Position numbers and translations under genes: made by a program
Shown: positions 34,701 to 46,490 of the stretch, one piece after another
How the letters are laid out: every line of letters starts with the position of its first letter
Position numbering within the stretch: the first letter of the stretch is position 1
Notes under the pieces: generated by a model
The model's database searches: none
Seen by the model: the letters and a program-made list of their open reading frames with translations, nothing else
Told to the model about the DNA's origin: nothing
Origin: Pelargonium x hortorum
Lineage: Eukaryota; Streptophyta; Magnoliopsida; Geraniales; Geraniaceae
Direction: 5' to 3'
Length of the DNA stretch: 57,964 bases
NCBI GenBank assembly: GCA_036897525.1
Contig: JAYMTJ010000065.1
Location: forward strand, 1-57,964

Positions 34701-37380
34701 TCTAGTGTTTGCCTTTATAACTTTATGCTTTTTTTAAGAAAGATTTTACAAATCTCAATAGAAGCTAGAATATTTTCACTTTCGAGAGTTTAGGTCTTAC
34801 AGTCACTATAGGGTTGTATTACTTTACTAGTCTAGTACTAGAAAAGGGTCTTATCAATTATGTAAAAGTACTTTTAAAACCAATCGGAGAAAGCACCACA
34901 CCAGAGGATCCCTTGCATATTTTTGTATTACAATATGCCGTATATTACATGGATTTTTTTGACTTTTGTGCCTGGTGAGACTGCTAGTTACTACTGGGAA
35001 AGACCTAGTTCTAGCTTTTTGATGTTTACAAAAAGAAATGAGTATACTGTGAAATTAATGAATCTTTTCGAAAGATGAAAAATTTTCCATGTCTGAGACG
35101 AGTTCTCTCAAGTCCTTCAGGGTTTTTTAGTTCTATTGATAGAGTTTTTTATTCTAACTCCTATTGGGGTATCCTTATATTACGGGATTAGATTTGCTTC
35201 TATATCATATTGCACAAAATCTACACACTTTTCTAGGAAAAACGGCTCCTATTTGCGTCTTCTCAACAAGCGCAACGCATACTTGAGCTCTGTTAACTTA
35301 ATAAATTCTGAGATGGATATACTTTTCTACTCGTCATACTGAACAGCCTTTTTGCGGAGGAAGCTCCTTACTATATAGTAATTAAACTTCCCTGCCATAA
35401 CTTTATTGGGTCCTTTAATTTAGGTCACTCGCGTTATCCAGTAGGTATAATAATTTCAAATAGGCCCTCTTTTGATATCAGTTGTTTTCGCTTTAGCAGA
35501 CTCTAGTAATTAGAAAGTCTTGAATTAGAATACCCCCAAAAAAGGGGCCGCGCTTTCATGACAAAGTAGTTAAGTGGTCTTAATTTAGTTAAGATCAAGT
35601 CCAATTAGTAGTTTTTCTACGTAATTCTAGTAAAGTCAGTCCCTAGACTTCCCCGGTTTCCCTTAAGAATCCTTAGCTGGAGGAACTCTTTTTAGTTTCA
35701 TTCTATATATAGCATAGCATAAGTGACCCCTTATTTTAGAAAAAAGACCATGACAGCAGGAGTATAACTATACTATAGAGAAGCAGAAGGAACATGAAAT
35801 TACAAGACAAGATTTTCCTTTATTTGTTTGTACGTCTAACTCGAAGGTTCTTTTTACATACTTACAAGGAGGTCTTGATTAGGCAATTTTAATCAAAAGT
35901 TCAAAGACCTTTACTTTAGCCCGATTTTACTAATACTTAAATACTAAAAACCCCCAGCTTCCTAATCTGAATATACAACGGAATCGAAAAGCGCAAATCA
36001 TTTCACAGGATTTTCTCGTAATTAAAATAGACACTATAGATGAGAAGCAACAAATTTAGAATTCCACTGAAACTTACTTGCTTTTTAAGAATTAAGAAAA
36101 TAAAGAGATACCCTGATAATTGACAATTCCTAAGAGTTTATGTTATTTTACTAACCTAAGATACAAGAGTCTGCTTTACAGCTCTCACCTCAAAGCTCTC
36201 TTTTTTACTAAAAGAGCGTCAGGATACCTCCGAGCTTCTGTATACTGACATTAATTTAGGAGAAAAGTCTTTCTTTACTAGAGCTTCCGGACTCTCTCTT
36301 ATTACTCCACTGACTATTACTATATTCTTAATACTGATGCTATACCCTCCTGCTAGTTGAATATAGTAAAAAAGCATAATCGTGGTTTATCTAAACCCGA
36401 GTTTTTAGGCTTTTTTGAAAGGAAGTCCTTTTCTGATCTAAGGACAAAGTACAAGTAAAAGGGAGCCCCTTGTATAAGTGCAATAGCTAACCCAGGATAT
36501 GGAAGAAGGCTCTCTTAGGAATCCGCAAAAACCAATCAGACTCTGGGTACAAAAAAGTCTATACAGAGTCCCGAGTAAGAGTTTAAGAGGAATACCCGTT
36601 CAGTAATGCGGGGTTATAGGGTGCTTTGTGTTCTAGAATTACGAAGGGTCTTTTCTGAGTTTTCCAATCGAGTTTGAGGTACATTGATAGCCGGAAAGTA
36701 CTCCGGGTTGAGTATATTTCTCTTATTTTACTAAGCGCCCAAAACCAAATCTATTCATTCTGACGGGTACTTTAAAATTACCGGACCTATGCGTAATAAG
36801 AGAATTTCTTAAGATAAGAAGAAAGACCTTCCTTTTTGGAGTCGGAGGGCCTTATACAAAAGGGTCCGTATGAGTACTCTAAAAGCTGCTTCGGTATGAA
36901 TATCAAACCAAAATACCTTCCAAGTCTTTTAATATATTTCCTTCGAGGATAAGGACCCTTCAAGTGTAAATTTATGCTTTGAGTCTTTTTCATTAGCAGG
37001 AACCCCAGCAAATCCTTGAAATGCCTTACTTAACTTACGTTGATACCCTCTTCATTTCATAAAGTGTTCTAGCTTGAAAATAGAGCCAAAGATATTGAGA
37101 GTAATATCCTTTCCAGCTATAGAAAAATAAGGATAACACAGCAGTTGGTACAACAGGATAAACCTGAAGTGGAGCCCGGATTGCGTTGCGTGCAAGGACC
37201 CCTTTTGTGAAAAAAGGTCCAGGAGATTCTTAAAATTTCCGGCTAGCAAGCTTGATAAAGTTTTTGAGAGCTACATTTAGAAAAGACAAACTGAAATAAC
37301 GACGTCTATAATTCTATAATAAAAGAATAAGGCATTATTCGAATTCTCTTGATGTAACAAGATTTTCTTTATTATTATAA
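34701..37380. other. texture B non-coding block
   Basis: AT-rich, no gene. A CCCCCAAAAAAGGGGCC palindrome-like word lies near 35535-35551. The frames at 35136-35342, 36787-37011 and 37052-37249 are unrecognised. Confidence 0.45.
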
Positions 37381-37405
37381 ATTAAGTACAAACCTCAGTG
37401 TTAGT

Positions 37406-37525
37406 TTATTCAAGATGAAAGTACTTCGGGCTCTTAAATTTCTTTGTATCAGACCCTTTCTTAGGATTTTGCTTATGTGTTTTGGCAGGTAGGAAAGGAA
37501 AGTTAGTTATTTCTATAAAAAGATT
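37406..37525 (-). repeat. Lys-rich repeat family, member K8 (39-codon open stretch)
   Basis: The minus strand is open for 39 codons with no ATG at its start. The run ITNFPFLPAKTHKQNPKKG aligns with K1 around FLP, then HK, then KK, the best protein-level match in the family, and the peptide continues SDTKKFKSPKYFHLE to a stop. Conservation of FLP...HK...KK in K1 and K8 hints that the ancestor was coding, but two short basic peptides are thin evidence. Confidence 0.45.
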
Positions 37526-38068
37526 TTAAGAGAGAAAAAGAGTCAAACTTGAGAGGAAGACCAGTCCCTCCCTACAAACTATCTAAGGGTCAGTCCAGGA
37601 ATTTTGGGTTAGTCAAACTAGTTAAGACTTGAAAACCTTTGAATATCGAAGGAAAGTTTGTCCTTATACACAACACAACTCCTAGAATACTAAGGCAGGC
37701 TAAAGCAGACTCCTACGCTTTATCCATCCTTAAGAAGTTTCTTTCGGGAGTTCGTCTAGTCTAAGAGTTAGTTTACCTTTTCTCCAATTCACTAAAAAAA
37801 GGAATCTCCGGGTTAAATTAAAAAACCTTGTGTAGTGTTCATTTTTTTATACAGCTCGTTATGTGATCTATCTTAGTTTAGTCCCACGTTCTATCTATTT
37901 CCAATCTTCGTTCAGGTGAGATTTCGTAGGAGGGACGCCTTTTGAGATATCGCGACACATACTCTAAGTCACTTGTTCTGATCTGTCTAGCTCAAGTTCC
38001 GGTTACAGCCCCTAAACGATGAATGATAGATGCCTAGTTTCCGGTATCAGAATTGTTCCCTATGTGTG
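37526..38068. other. non-coding, no feature seen
   Basis: Mixed texture. A7-GGAATCTCCGG lies at 37794-37811. Nothing else can be supported. Confidence 0.4.
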
Positions 38069-38172
38069 GCCTTAAAGAGGATTCGAACCTCTGATGTAAT
38101 ATAATATAATATATAAGAATTCTTTTAAATTAAGAAGAGTAAATACCTATTGGCATACCTCACAACCAAGGC
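38069..38172 (-). other. tRNA-like fold with AT-rich insert (class II-like)
   Basis: On the minus strand GCCTTGG (38166-38172) can pair with TTAAGGC (38069-38075) over 7 positions, two of them G-T. A perfect T arm follows the canonical pattern: AGAGG, loop TTCGAAT, CCTCT (38076-38092). TTCTT/AAGAA at 38120-38136 forms a 5-bp hairpin with a 7-nt loop (AATTTAA) where an anticodon arm would lie. The D region is too long (loop about 17 nt), the base at position 33 is A rather than T, and an AT-rich stretch of about 27 nt occupies the variable region. It is either a decayed tRNA invaded by an AATAT repeat or a coincidental fold. The T arm is the strongest part. Confidence 0.3.
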
Positions 38173-38900
38173 AAGGTAAACGGGGCACACAAAATTGACA
38201 TATGAGTCACAACTTTACTTCGACTGAACGTACGACGGTTAAAATCCAGTCAGAACACAAGTAACTCTCGGTTTCCGCCTTTTTCAGGAGAATGGCTGCT
38301 CCGCTACATGGTAATCGGGCGCCGCCCTAAGGTAAGGATACTAAGTTAAAATCAATTTGAAGTGGTTTTCTCAGAGGTCTTCATATAACTATAGAAATGA
38401 ACAATGCGCTCTAACTCTCAAGAAGGAATGCAATAGCAAGTCCTTTAGTCATAGCAGATGGTTATTTATTGTGTTCATTATCACTCTATGGCATCAACCT
38501 CCTTCAGTTTCAGTCGGTAAGGGCTGTCTAACTAAGGCTAAGACCTCCCGTGTCAGTAACTGCAGAGTACAAGAAAGAGGAAGTTAGACTAAGATCTATC
38601 TTCATCTATTTCACTATAACTCGAGTAAGACTAAAGACTCTATTCAATTCTAAACTCCCTAGGAAGTTAGAAAGAGCAGCATTATAGGCATTATAGGCAT
38701 TATAGGCATTTTCACTCCTTTTGGGTGTAGTTTCCGAAGTCTAGTTCGAGGGTTCTCTACTATCTATACTATTTGTAACAGTTTTGTCCCCCTTACAACT
38801 TTGTATCTTTATTCTCAAGTTGAGTTTGATTTCACTTTGACAATGAAAGTAAGTAAATAGTGTTGATTTTCAGGATTTAAGGAAGGAGTTGAAGCGGTGT
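38173..38900. other. texture A, GC-richer patch, no gene
   Basis: GACGGTTAAAATCCAGTC at about 38233-38250 looks like a T arm with one bulged base, but nothing else of a tRNA is present. A patch at 38280-38335 (GGCTGCTCC, CGGGCGCCGCC) is the most GC-rich in the window. The 76-codon frame at 38357-38587 is unrecognised. Confidence 0.35.
38681..38710. repeat. ATTATAGGC tandem repeat, 3.3 units
   Basis: Three perfect 9-bp units followed by a partial fourth. The flanks are not repetitive. Confidence 0.95.
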
Positions 38901-40390
38901 TGCTGGTAAGGTGTAGCATAATGAGACTATTAAGCAATTCCTGCCTTCACTTTCAGTTGGGTAGAAGGATGTATGGATGTACTGTACAAGTCAACTCCCA
39001 AACGAGACATAAGGCAAGAGGAAATCCTTCTGATAGAACAAGAGTAAGAAAGACGTTATCTTTGCTTTTGTAGAGTCTACCAATATTTGGATACTACCAA
39101 TATTTCTTTGTACGCTTTTTATTGAATTGATGTTAAAAAGATTCAAACTTTTCTACCGAAGAAGCACCCATTTGTACCTTGAAAAGTGGTAAAGAAAACT
39201 GTTTTGATGTCCATTTCTTGCATTTCTACCATATAGAGAGAGTAGAGTCATTACATACTGAAAACCCAATTCTTTCTTTCGCTAACTTAGACTCTTTTCA
39301 GGGCTTTCAAAGGAGATTTGGTTATTAGTTGACTGGGTAAGGGAATGACTAGAGGTTACGAACGAGGTTAAAGGCTATCTTTGATAGGACATGGACTTTC
39401 AATCAAGTAAGAAGGGATTGATTTGCCAGGGTCAAGCAAGCTCGCCTTAGCTTTGGTTATAAGAGTTACCAGCTTCCAAGAACCTGTGCTTTCAACTACA
39501 ATTAGACCAGGTTAGTTTGGGTTTAGGGAAGAGCTTGTCTCTTGTAGACTTTCAAGGTTGGTGATTTAAGGGTATAAGTGGGTTCTAAGGCAGAGAATCT
39601 GAGTTTGGTACCTTAGGTAGAGGTATGCTTGCTTAGACAGGACTTGGGTTTAGGTTTCAAAGGATACTGCTAGCTAGAGATTTGAGTGGGTTTATATGTT
39701 GAGTTGACTTATTAGGTAAGCTTGCTTAGAAGTGTATTTTGCTTGAGACTTAGGCAGATATGGAGTTCCTTCTTAGTGTTGGTTTATAGGTTATCCGTTT
39801 TTTTCCATTAGCAAGAGGCTTTAGAGTTCTTCCTTTACTCTCTTAGTTCTGTTATTAGACTCCTTTAGCTGCAATTGGGACTGCTATTGGACAGCTTTCA
39901 AGGTCTTTCTAGTTGCTTTGGGTTCCTAGGACGAAGGATTACAGCTCTAGGGAAGAGATTATTGTTCTTTAGGTTAGGAGATTACCGGTTTAGGTATTAA
40001 GGGATTCAAGCTAAAGCTTGCCTTTCTTAGGGGAATGAATGTCTTTATTTACCTGCTATTGAACTGACAGGAGATAGAGTGTTGGTTTATAGGTTCCTAA
40101 GATAGGACATGATATTGACAGCTAAGAAAGAGTACAAGAAATAGGTGGGACAGAGTGATTAATGTTATCTTTCTTAGACTAGTAAGAAGAGATAGAGCTT
40201 TCAACAACAATTGTACTGGTTAGTTAGGGTAACTGCTAGTGATTATTAGAGTTAGACGGAGAAGAGACCTAGCTTCCATTGACTTAGGTTATGAATACAT
40301 ACTAGATTGACTTTCAAGCAAAGAACAAGTGGGATTTATAGTCTTTATAACTAGTCCTTGTTATAAGGCAAGAGCTTGTCTCTTGGTCTT
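38901..40390. other. texture A block, G-rich and C-poor on the + strand
   Basis: There is no gene. Bases 39661-39720 contain 18 G and 4 C, the mirror image of 641-3340. Words such as GCTTTCAAGG and GATTTAAGGG are reverse complements of words common at 641-3340. AAAAAGATTCAAACTTTTCTACC near 39135-39157 is a variant of the 23-bp repeat at 42290 and 57886. Confidence 0.5.
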
Positions 40391-40460
40391 TTGTTCTTAT
40401 CAGTAGGGAGGGAACAGCCTTAGAAGTATACTGAGTACATCCCTATTACCGAATAATGGA
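40391..40460. repeat. signature-block repeat, member S5 (first half)
   Basis: TTCTTATCAGTAGGGAGGGA, then GAGTACATCCCTATTACC, match S2 (CTTATCATTAGGGAGGGT, GAGTACATCCTTTTACCC) with conserved spacing. The tail of the block is missing and AT-rich DNA follows. Confidence 0.6.
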
Positions 40461-41727
40461 GGACAAAACACTATTTTGAGTATACGATCCCTTTGAGTAC
40501 CCCTATATTCATTCAGAGGCAATATTTCTCAAATAAATGGTGTACCGTACCGAGCAAACCCATAGAAATTTCTTTGATTTGTAAAAGTTTTTTAGAGTTT
40601 TTTTTAAGTAAAATCAAGGTATTCCTGAATATATAATAAATAAATAAAGCTCCTAAACTATTGAAAATAGAATCGAAAGCTTGTATAACCAAAATAGAGA
40701 GTATTCCCCTTAGTTAGTCGCACCCTAATATCAGACGAACTCGGACTGCAACTCCTCGCAATCCGAAATTACTACGTATTAGTGGATACAGTTCCGGGTA
40801 TTCAAAGTTCAAGAAGAAACCCCTTAACTAGTTAGGGAATTGAGTTAAGTAAAACACAAGTATACTTCTTTTTTATTACTACAATAATTTAAGAATTTGA
40901 CAATATTAGATTAGTATATTCCAGGGTTCCCTATATCCAATTGACCTTCTATTTGTATTTGTAGAATTCCTACCTATTCGAAGTCTCATCTGTGTAGTCC
41001 CCTAGCCTAGTTTCAGCTACCCTTTAAAACTTCTTTTATCGGGTCGGGGATAATAGAATAGATGGTAAGCTACAATATCCCAACCAATAAAGAACTTGGA
41101 CTACCTATATTGATTGAAGAACTTCAGTATAAGAATAAGAAGCGAGTTCATCGCATCAGGGAACAAAAGGAGCATAACTTATATACGCAAATTTGACTAA
41201 TTTGTCTCATTTTTCTCTCTTCTTTTTTGTTGCTGGAATCCTTGCGGACCTGGTTCAATATAGGCAGTTCTGTCCTGTTTGAGCAATTTGGCTATATACA
41301 AAAAAACTCAAAACACCTTTTATCATTCACGAAAATGTCTTGCCGGAAGTCGGTATAGGAGGGAATTGTCAATAACTACTATGCAAACTGTAGCTCAATC
41401 ATGTAAGTATTCCTAAACTCTCCAAGCTTGCCTTGAGAGCCTTAAACTAAACCTCTATCCCCTACAAGGAAGCCCAATACCAACCAGTTAGCGTTTACAG
41501 AGAAGGTGGTTACTGAAATCCCAATCATTTTATTAAATTGAGTAAGGTCCTTTAGTATTTATTTGTAATAGAATCGATTTCTTCTGTCTGTATATTGACT
41601 CCTTAGCCAGCGTAGTGACTCTGTTTAACACCAACTAACCTACATCTGAGGTTACTATTGCTTATCCGCTTAGCTATACCTGAACTTTGTATCCTGATAC
41701 CTTTCTTACCCGCACCGCAAAGAAATA
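40461..41727. other. non-coding, texture B then A
   Basis: No gene. From about 41390 the + strand becomes C-rich and leads into member K7. Confidence 0.4.
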
Positions 41728-41841
41728 CTAGTTCTTCTTAATACCTAAACCTATCTTCTTATACATAAGAACCCTCTTATGAGATATACCTGTACTTGAT
41801 TCTGTAGGCTTACTACTCCTACTCAAAATACCCCGGGTTTC
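41728..41841 (-). repeat. Lys-rich repeat family, member K7 (37-codon open stretch)
   Basis: The minus strand is open for 37 codons (41731-41841) plus stop, no ATG at its start. The end HKRVLMYKKIGLGIKKN resembles the LKKIGMKAGYNKSKK end of K1, sharing AAGAAGATAGGT at nucleotide level. Immediately upstream, GGCATAAGAAACCCGGGG matches the CTCATAAGAAG...CAGGGG block of K1 in a different frame. CATAAGAG lies at 41774-41781 in a TCTCATAAGAGG context. Confidence 0.45.
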
Positions 41842-42289
41842 TTATGCCTATTACCTAGACCTATTAGAGAGAAATAAACCCCTTCTATCAACAAATAATT
41901 AAGATAACGAATACCAATTAAATTGAAACTGGAATGGCTTTTATTGCTAATTTAGATACCCTATAAGGTTCACTCCATTTGAGTGAGGAGGGCCTATATT
42001 TCCTATGTTTTATTCTGTATTTAGGTCCGGGGGGGACTAGACTAGACTGGAACTCTACTTGTTATCGTAAACCCCGTGCCTTCCCTTGTATTACGAATGG
42101 ACCCGTATCATCCAAAGAAATTAACTTGCTTATCGCTTCAAACTAACAAGGAGAAAGAACTACTCCCTTTTATTTCAATTTTAGTCAAATTAAGTAAATA
42201 GTTTACAAATAGATTCGTATTTTGGTGCCGAACTTAAACCAACAGTACTCTTTTCTTAATAAAGGAATTGAATTTGAGTCATGAAAAGA
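41842..42289. other. non-coding, no feature seen
   Basis: Mixed sequence with a G7 run near 42030. Nothing recognisable. Confidence 0.4.
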
Positions 42290-42347
42290 TGCAAACTTTT
42301 CTACTATATAGAGGAAAGAAAGGATTAGAAGAATTGGAGGAAGAGTA
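42290..42347. repeat. two adjacent dispersed repeats (23 bp and 24 bp)
   Basis: Bases 42290-42312 (TGCAAACTTTTCTACTATAT plus AGA) recur exactly at 57886-57908. Bases 42324-42347 (ATTAGAAGAATTGGAGGAAG plus AGTA) recur exactly at 46467-46490, and ATAGAGGAAAGAA at 42308-42320 recurs at 46444-46456. Two different repeat partners thus meet here, as expected at a recombination junction. Confidence 0.85.
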
Positions 42348-45300
42348 TTATAAAGACTAAGAAAGTCTATTTATTATATAAGTGATATAGGGAGGTTGCA
42401 ATAAATATGGAGTTTAGAAACCCTTTGACTTTCACTATTATGTGTATGTAAAGTCTTGCTTATTCTCTTTCTGGTTTGTTCCTTTGTTTTGAATTCAAGG
42501 TCAATTCAAGATAAAAGTCTAGATCACAAATTGAGGGTTTAGGAATAAGGTATAGGTTCTTGCCAAATAAGAACTTGAGATTCTAATCTTAGGTTTATGC
42601 TTGAGACATCCCTATTTAATATCTAAGAAACCTGACTGAGAATCTTTGCTATCTTTACTTTAGGAATCTTACAAATAGAAATAGGTAAGGGTTAGGCTTT
42701 CAAGACAAAGGGGAAGTTAACTGTTCTAGAATTAGAGAGGAGTTTTTTACTGAAGGAAAATCCCTAACTTGGTTGAGGTCAAGTGTAGCTTTAGAGTACA
42801 TTCCTAAAATGCCTATTCTTCTAATTCCAGGGCTATGATTTGAGCTTAGAGGGATTCTTGTGGTTAGGATTTGAAGGCAAAGGTGTTTACAGCATTCTTT
42901 CAAGGAAAAGAACAATCCTTAAAGAGTTGAGGGCTTCGCGCCTTTGTATTCTTTGTTTGTAAACCAAGGACTCTGTTTAGTACTTATCCGTCTTAGTTCT
43001 TCAGTAGCACATGTCTTCTTAGTTCATGAGGGAATGCAAGCCAAGTGTAGCTAGTAGAGGCCAAATCAAGCTCTTTTGGTTTGTAAAGCAGTTACTCTTT
43101 GTCTAAGCTGTCACTTTCTTTACTAACTTGTGAACCGAACTAAAGAAATCTCTTTGTATTCCACCGAGATATCTGTAAGCAAAGGATCCTAAGTCGATTC
43201 TATTTGTTTTTGAGAGTTCCTGAGTAGGGGCGGCTAACTAAAGGAGGTGTTTTAGCAAGGAAAGGTACGAAGTCCAAAGCGAGTATTCCAGTATTCAGGG
43301 CTTCTGTTTCCGATCATAACCCTTATGCTGCTGAGGATAACATATTCTTGTACTTGTAAGCAGTAGCTCTTAGAATTGACTTATAGACTTTCTAGTTCTA
43401 ATGACTGTGACGGTGTAGCTAATCTGTTCTCCGTCATCCATATTAGCTTTGTTCATGGTTAAGATAGACTGTCAGTTCAAGCCAAGGGAGTTGAAGTCGA
43501 AGGAATTGAGTTTGCAAGAGAAAGAGGGATTTCAGTTCGGTTGTTTGCTAAGAAGGTGTATTCATTCTGTTGGTTTCTATTCTTTACAAGGAGGAGGACT
43601 CTACCTACCTGTAAAGGATTCAAAGACTTAAATGAGTTCCAGTCACCAGTTTAGTTGTTTAGAGTCAATTAATTACCCGAGCCTAGGTCTAAAAGGTTTA
43701 GGATATTAAAACCTTTAGTTCTAGTGTCAGATTGAGATTAGAAGTTCTAGTTAGTACCATTCTAGTTTCCTCTTTTAATTGAGTTCTAGCTTTGAATAGA
43801 GTTGGATTTCTAGTTTCCAGTTTGATAGGAGTAGCATGTTCTTGAGTTGGATGTTTATGAGTGACTTGTTCAGGATCTATTATACCTTTCATGAGATTGC
43901 TGGGGTAGTTCATGGGAGATCCCCTTTGTCGAGGGAAGTACCTCTTGAAGCAAAACCCTTCTCTAAATCTTGGGATTCTATTTGTTTAGGAAAGTGTTCA
44001 CAAGAAAGAATTGTTCTAAAGCAGGAGCTGGTAAGAAGTTCTAAGTCTTAAAGCAGTTGAAAGCTAGGTAAGTCCAATCCTTTGTATTCTTGCTAACATA
44101 GGATTTTGATCTTGTATTCTTGAAAGTGTTCTTGGCTTTGTTGAGATCCTAACCTAAGAATGATAATAAGGAACTGTCCTAACCTGTCAATTGAGGGTTT
44201 GTATTCTGTAATTCAATAGAACCAAACTAGAAAGATTTTGTATGCTTACATTTGTTCGAACCAATCTAAGGAACATACATTCATTCTCCAGTGTCAAAAG
44301 GAATTTCAGTAGTCAGTACCAAATGTTTTAGGTGTCCTTACTCTTGATTTAAGCGGATACTCATAATAGTGTGTGTAGTATGTGTGTGTGTTAAAGTAGT
44401 AGTAGTAGAAGTCTTTCTTTTAAGAGGGAGAGTTCCACTTTTTCTTGAGTCTAACTTTAATTAAGGAAAACCTATCTTTTTATTTTAAAGGAGTTCTCGT
44501 TTAAGGGATTCCTTTAGTTAGTTTTTATTACTAGTTATTTGGAGTTAGCTAAGGCTTATGTTCATCGGGCTCTTCCTTATGGATTGCCTAGACAGGATTT
44601 AGAAAGGAAAGTCTACTAAACAACTAAATGATAAGAAATGGGAATCTTAAAGTATAGTTTAGGAGTTTACAGGGTTAAGGATGGGTAAGTAAAACGGGTC
44701 TACAATCTAGAGAAAGTCTTTCTACTCACTCATAAGTAAGAGATTTAGTCTTTTCTTCCCGATTCTGTCTTACGGAAGGGGCTTTAGTTCACTATCTATT
44801 CTATCTTGTAAAGTTTTTTTGACTGAACGAGTAAATAGTGCAAAGACGGAAGAAAGACTCAGGGATCTAAAAGACTCCTAAACAGTACAAGTAATATTTG
44901 TTTAACAAGTAAGACCAATGAAATCGTCAAGGCAAAGAAATGAACACAAACCCGTTAGTTTTCTAAGAAAAAGGGAGATATCATGATGGAGGTCTATAAT
45001 GGGCTTGCCTCATGGGTGTTGCTACCAGTGAAAGCCAATTGCCAAGGTTCTGCTGCACTAATTAGAATACGGATAAGTTCATTAAGATTGGGTAGCCGAA
45101 GTACTGCGCTTAATAGCCGGAAGTTCTACTCTACAATTGAGTCAAGATTTGCTAAGCTTTGACTCTCTTTTCTTTAACTCCTCTCTTAATACCGAGAATG
45201 ATTTAAGTCTTTGTAGCCCAACTCTTAACTGTAGAGAAACTCTTGATTCCCTGGGCCTGCTTTCTCGTTACTCTTCAGAGCTTTAAAACCCTTTTATAGC

Positions 45301-45399
45301 TTAAACTCTATCTTATTACTTCATAGCATCTTTTGTTTGACTTGCTTCACTGGATTCTTATAGAGCTTCAGAGAGAGAGATACTTACATACAATAAATA
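42348..45399. other. texture A block, G-rich on the + strand, no gene
   Basis: Words of the 38901-40390 type (GGCTTTCAAG, GGATTTGAAGG, GTGTAGCTAATC). TG and AGT microsatellites lie at 44381-44408. The frames at 42700-42915, 43449-43631, 43698-43913 and 43836-44051 overlap on both strands and have no known relatives that I can see. Confidence 0.4.
44381..44408. repeat. TG and AGT microsatellites
   Basis: A run of TG dinucleotides (44381-44391) is followed closely by a run of AGT triplets (44395-44408). Confidence 0.85.
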
Positions 45400-45525
45400 G
45401 GTGTAGAGAAAGACTTAGACTTTTTGATGGGTATACCTTTCTAATGGTAGATATAGGTACTTCTTGTATTACCTGTCTTATAAGGATAAGGTGTATAGTT
45501 AGTTTATGTATGGGCATTCGTATTC
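45400..45525 (-). repeat. Lys/Thr-rich repeat family, member K6
   Basis: The minus-strand core CTTATAAGACAGGTAATACA with following AGAAGTACCTATATCTACC (about 45446-45483) aligns with K4 (GATAAGACAGGTAGTACAAAGACAGCTACC). The flanks have diverged and no long frame remains. It lies about 75-200 bases from signature block S6. Confidence 0.45.
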
Positions 45526-45600
45526 ATTAGTTAATGTATTCTGTTATAGTAGTACAGTAGTCAATAAAGAGTATACCACTTGAGTAAGGAATATCCCTCT

Positions 45601-45714
45601 TGCTCTAGGTATCGTAAATGAGGAGTATGCCTTAGTCTTTATCCTTTGCAGGCATCCGGAGGGAGGGTGTGTTCTGAATAGTACATAGATAATACCTACA
45701 TACACTATAACCCC
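45601..45714. repeat. signature-block repeat, member S6
   Basis: TATCGTAAATGAGGAGTATG, TTTGCAGGCATCCGGAGGGA, GAATAGTACATAGATAATAC and CATACACTATAACCCC align in order with S4 and, for the third word, with S3. This is one of the most complete members. Confidence 0.6.
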
Positions 45715-46443
45715 AATATCTTATTGACTTGACTTACTTCTTGATGGATGTCAGGCTAGAGCTGTAGGAGCTTAACCAGTACAGTAGCTTAGCTGATAGT
45801 TCTAACAGTAGGAGAAGTAGGAACAGAAGGCTATCTTATAGGAAGAGCAGTAACAGACAGTAGCAGTAGCAAGTGTATTCTCTTAGCAAGTGTAGCTAAT
45901 AGAAGCTAGTACTAGTATAATATATCTAGTCTAAGATAGTCTAATAGTATAACATAGATTCATTTTCTTGTATTAGTCTAAATAAGTAGATACTATATTA
46001 GTTCTTTACAGGATAGTCATGTTGTCTTATATGTATTATAGGATTGTTGTTCTTATAGGATGTTGCGAGGGAAGGATGGTAGTTAGGCAAAGCGTTACTG
46101 AAGAAAGTGTTGGGTTTGGAAGTCAAGGTGACTAAACTGGAAGGTGTTATGAAGACTAAGTAGGCTCAAGGTTGTTAGCATGTGTACGGTCGAAGTAAGG
46201 GTTAGATGGTTAACGTCGACGGAAGAGATAAGAATTGTACTGAAAGGAAACCTTCTTCTTCCTAAGCATATAGTAGGAATTCGATCAAGAGCAAGTGTAT
46301 TCATTGACTTCTTCTTCCTAATGCAGCTAATGAATACGGACATGAACTGAAAGCAAGATTCCTAATTAGTGAAAGCGAACTGTCGAAGGGAGATGGAAGA
46401 TGGTTAGGAGTTGCTGTCAAAGAAGGTCAAGATTGTGTACCTA
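45715..46443. other. texture A, AGT/CAGTAG-rich, no gene
   Basis: Low-complexity CAGTAG and AGTAGC wording lies around 45770-45880 and TAGAAGCTAGTACTAG near 45900. The 82-codon minus-strand frame at 46095-46343 is unrecognised. Confidence 0.4.
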
Positions 46444-46490
46444 ATAGAGGAAAGAAGGAGGCTAACATTAGAAGAATTGGAGGAAGAGTA
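46444..46490. repeat. dispersed repeat, partner of 42308-42347
   Basis: Contains ATAGAGGAAAGAA (46444-46456) and the 24-bp exact match (46467-46490), with 7 extra bases between them compared with 42308-42347. Confidence 0.85.
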
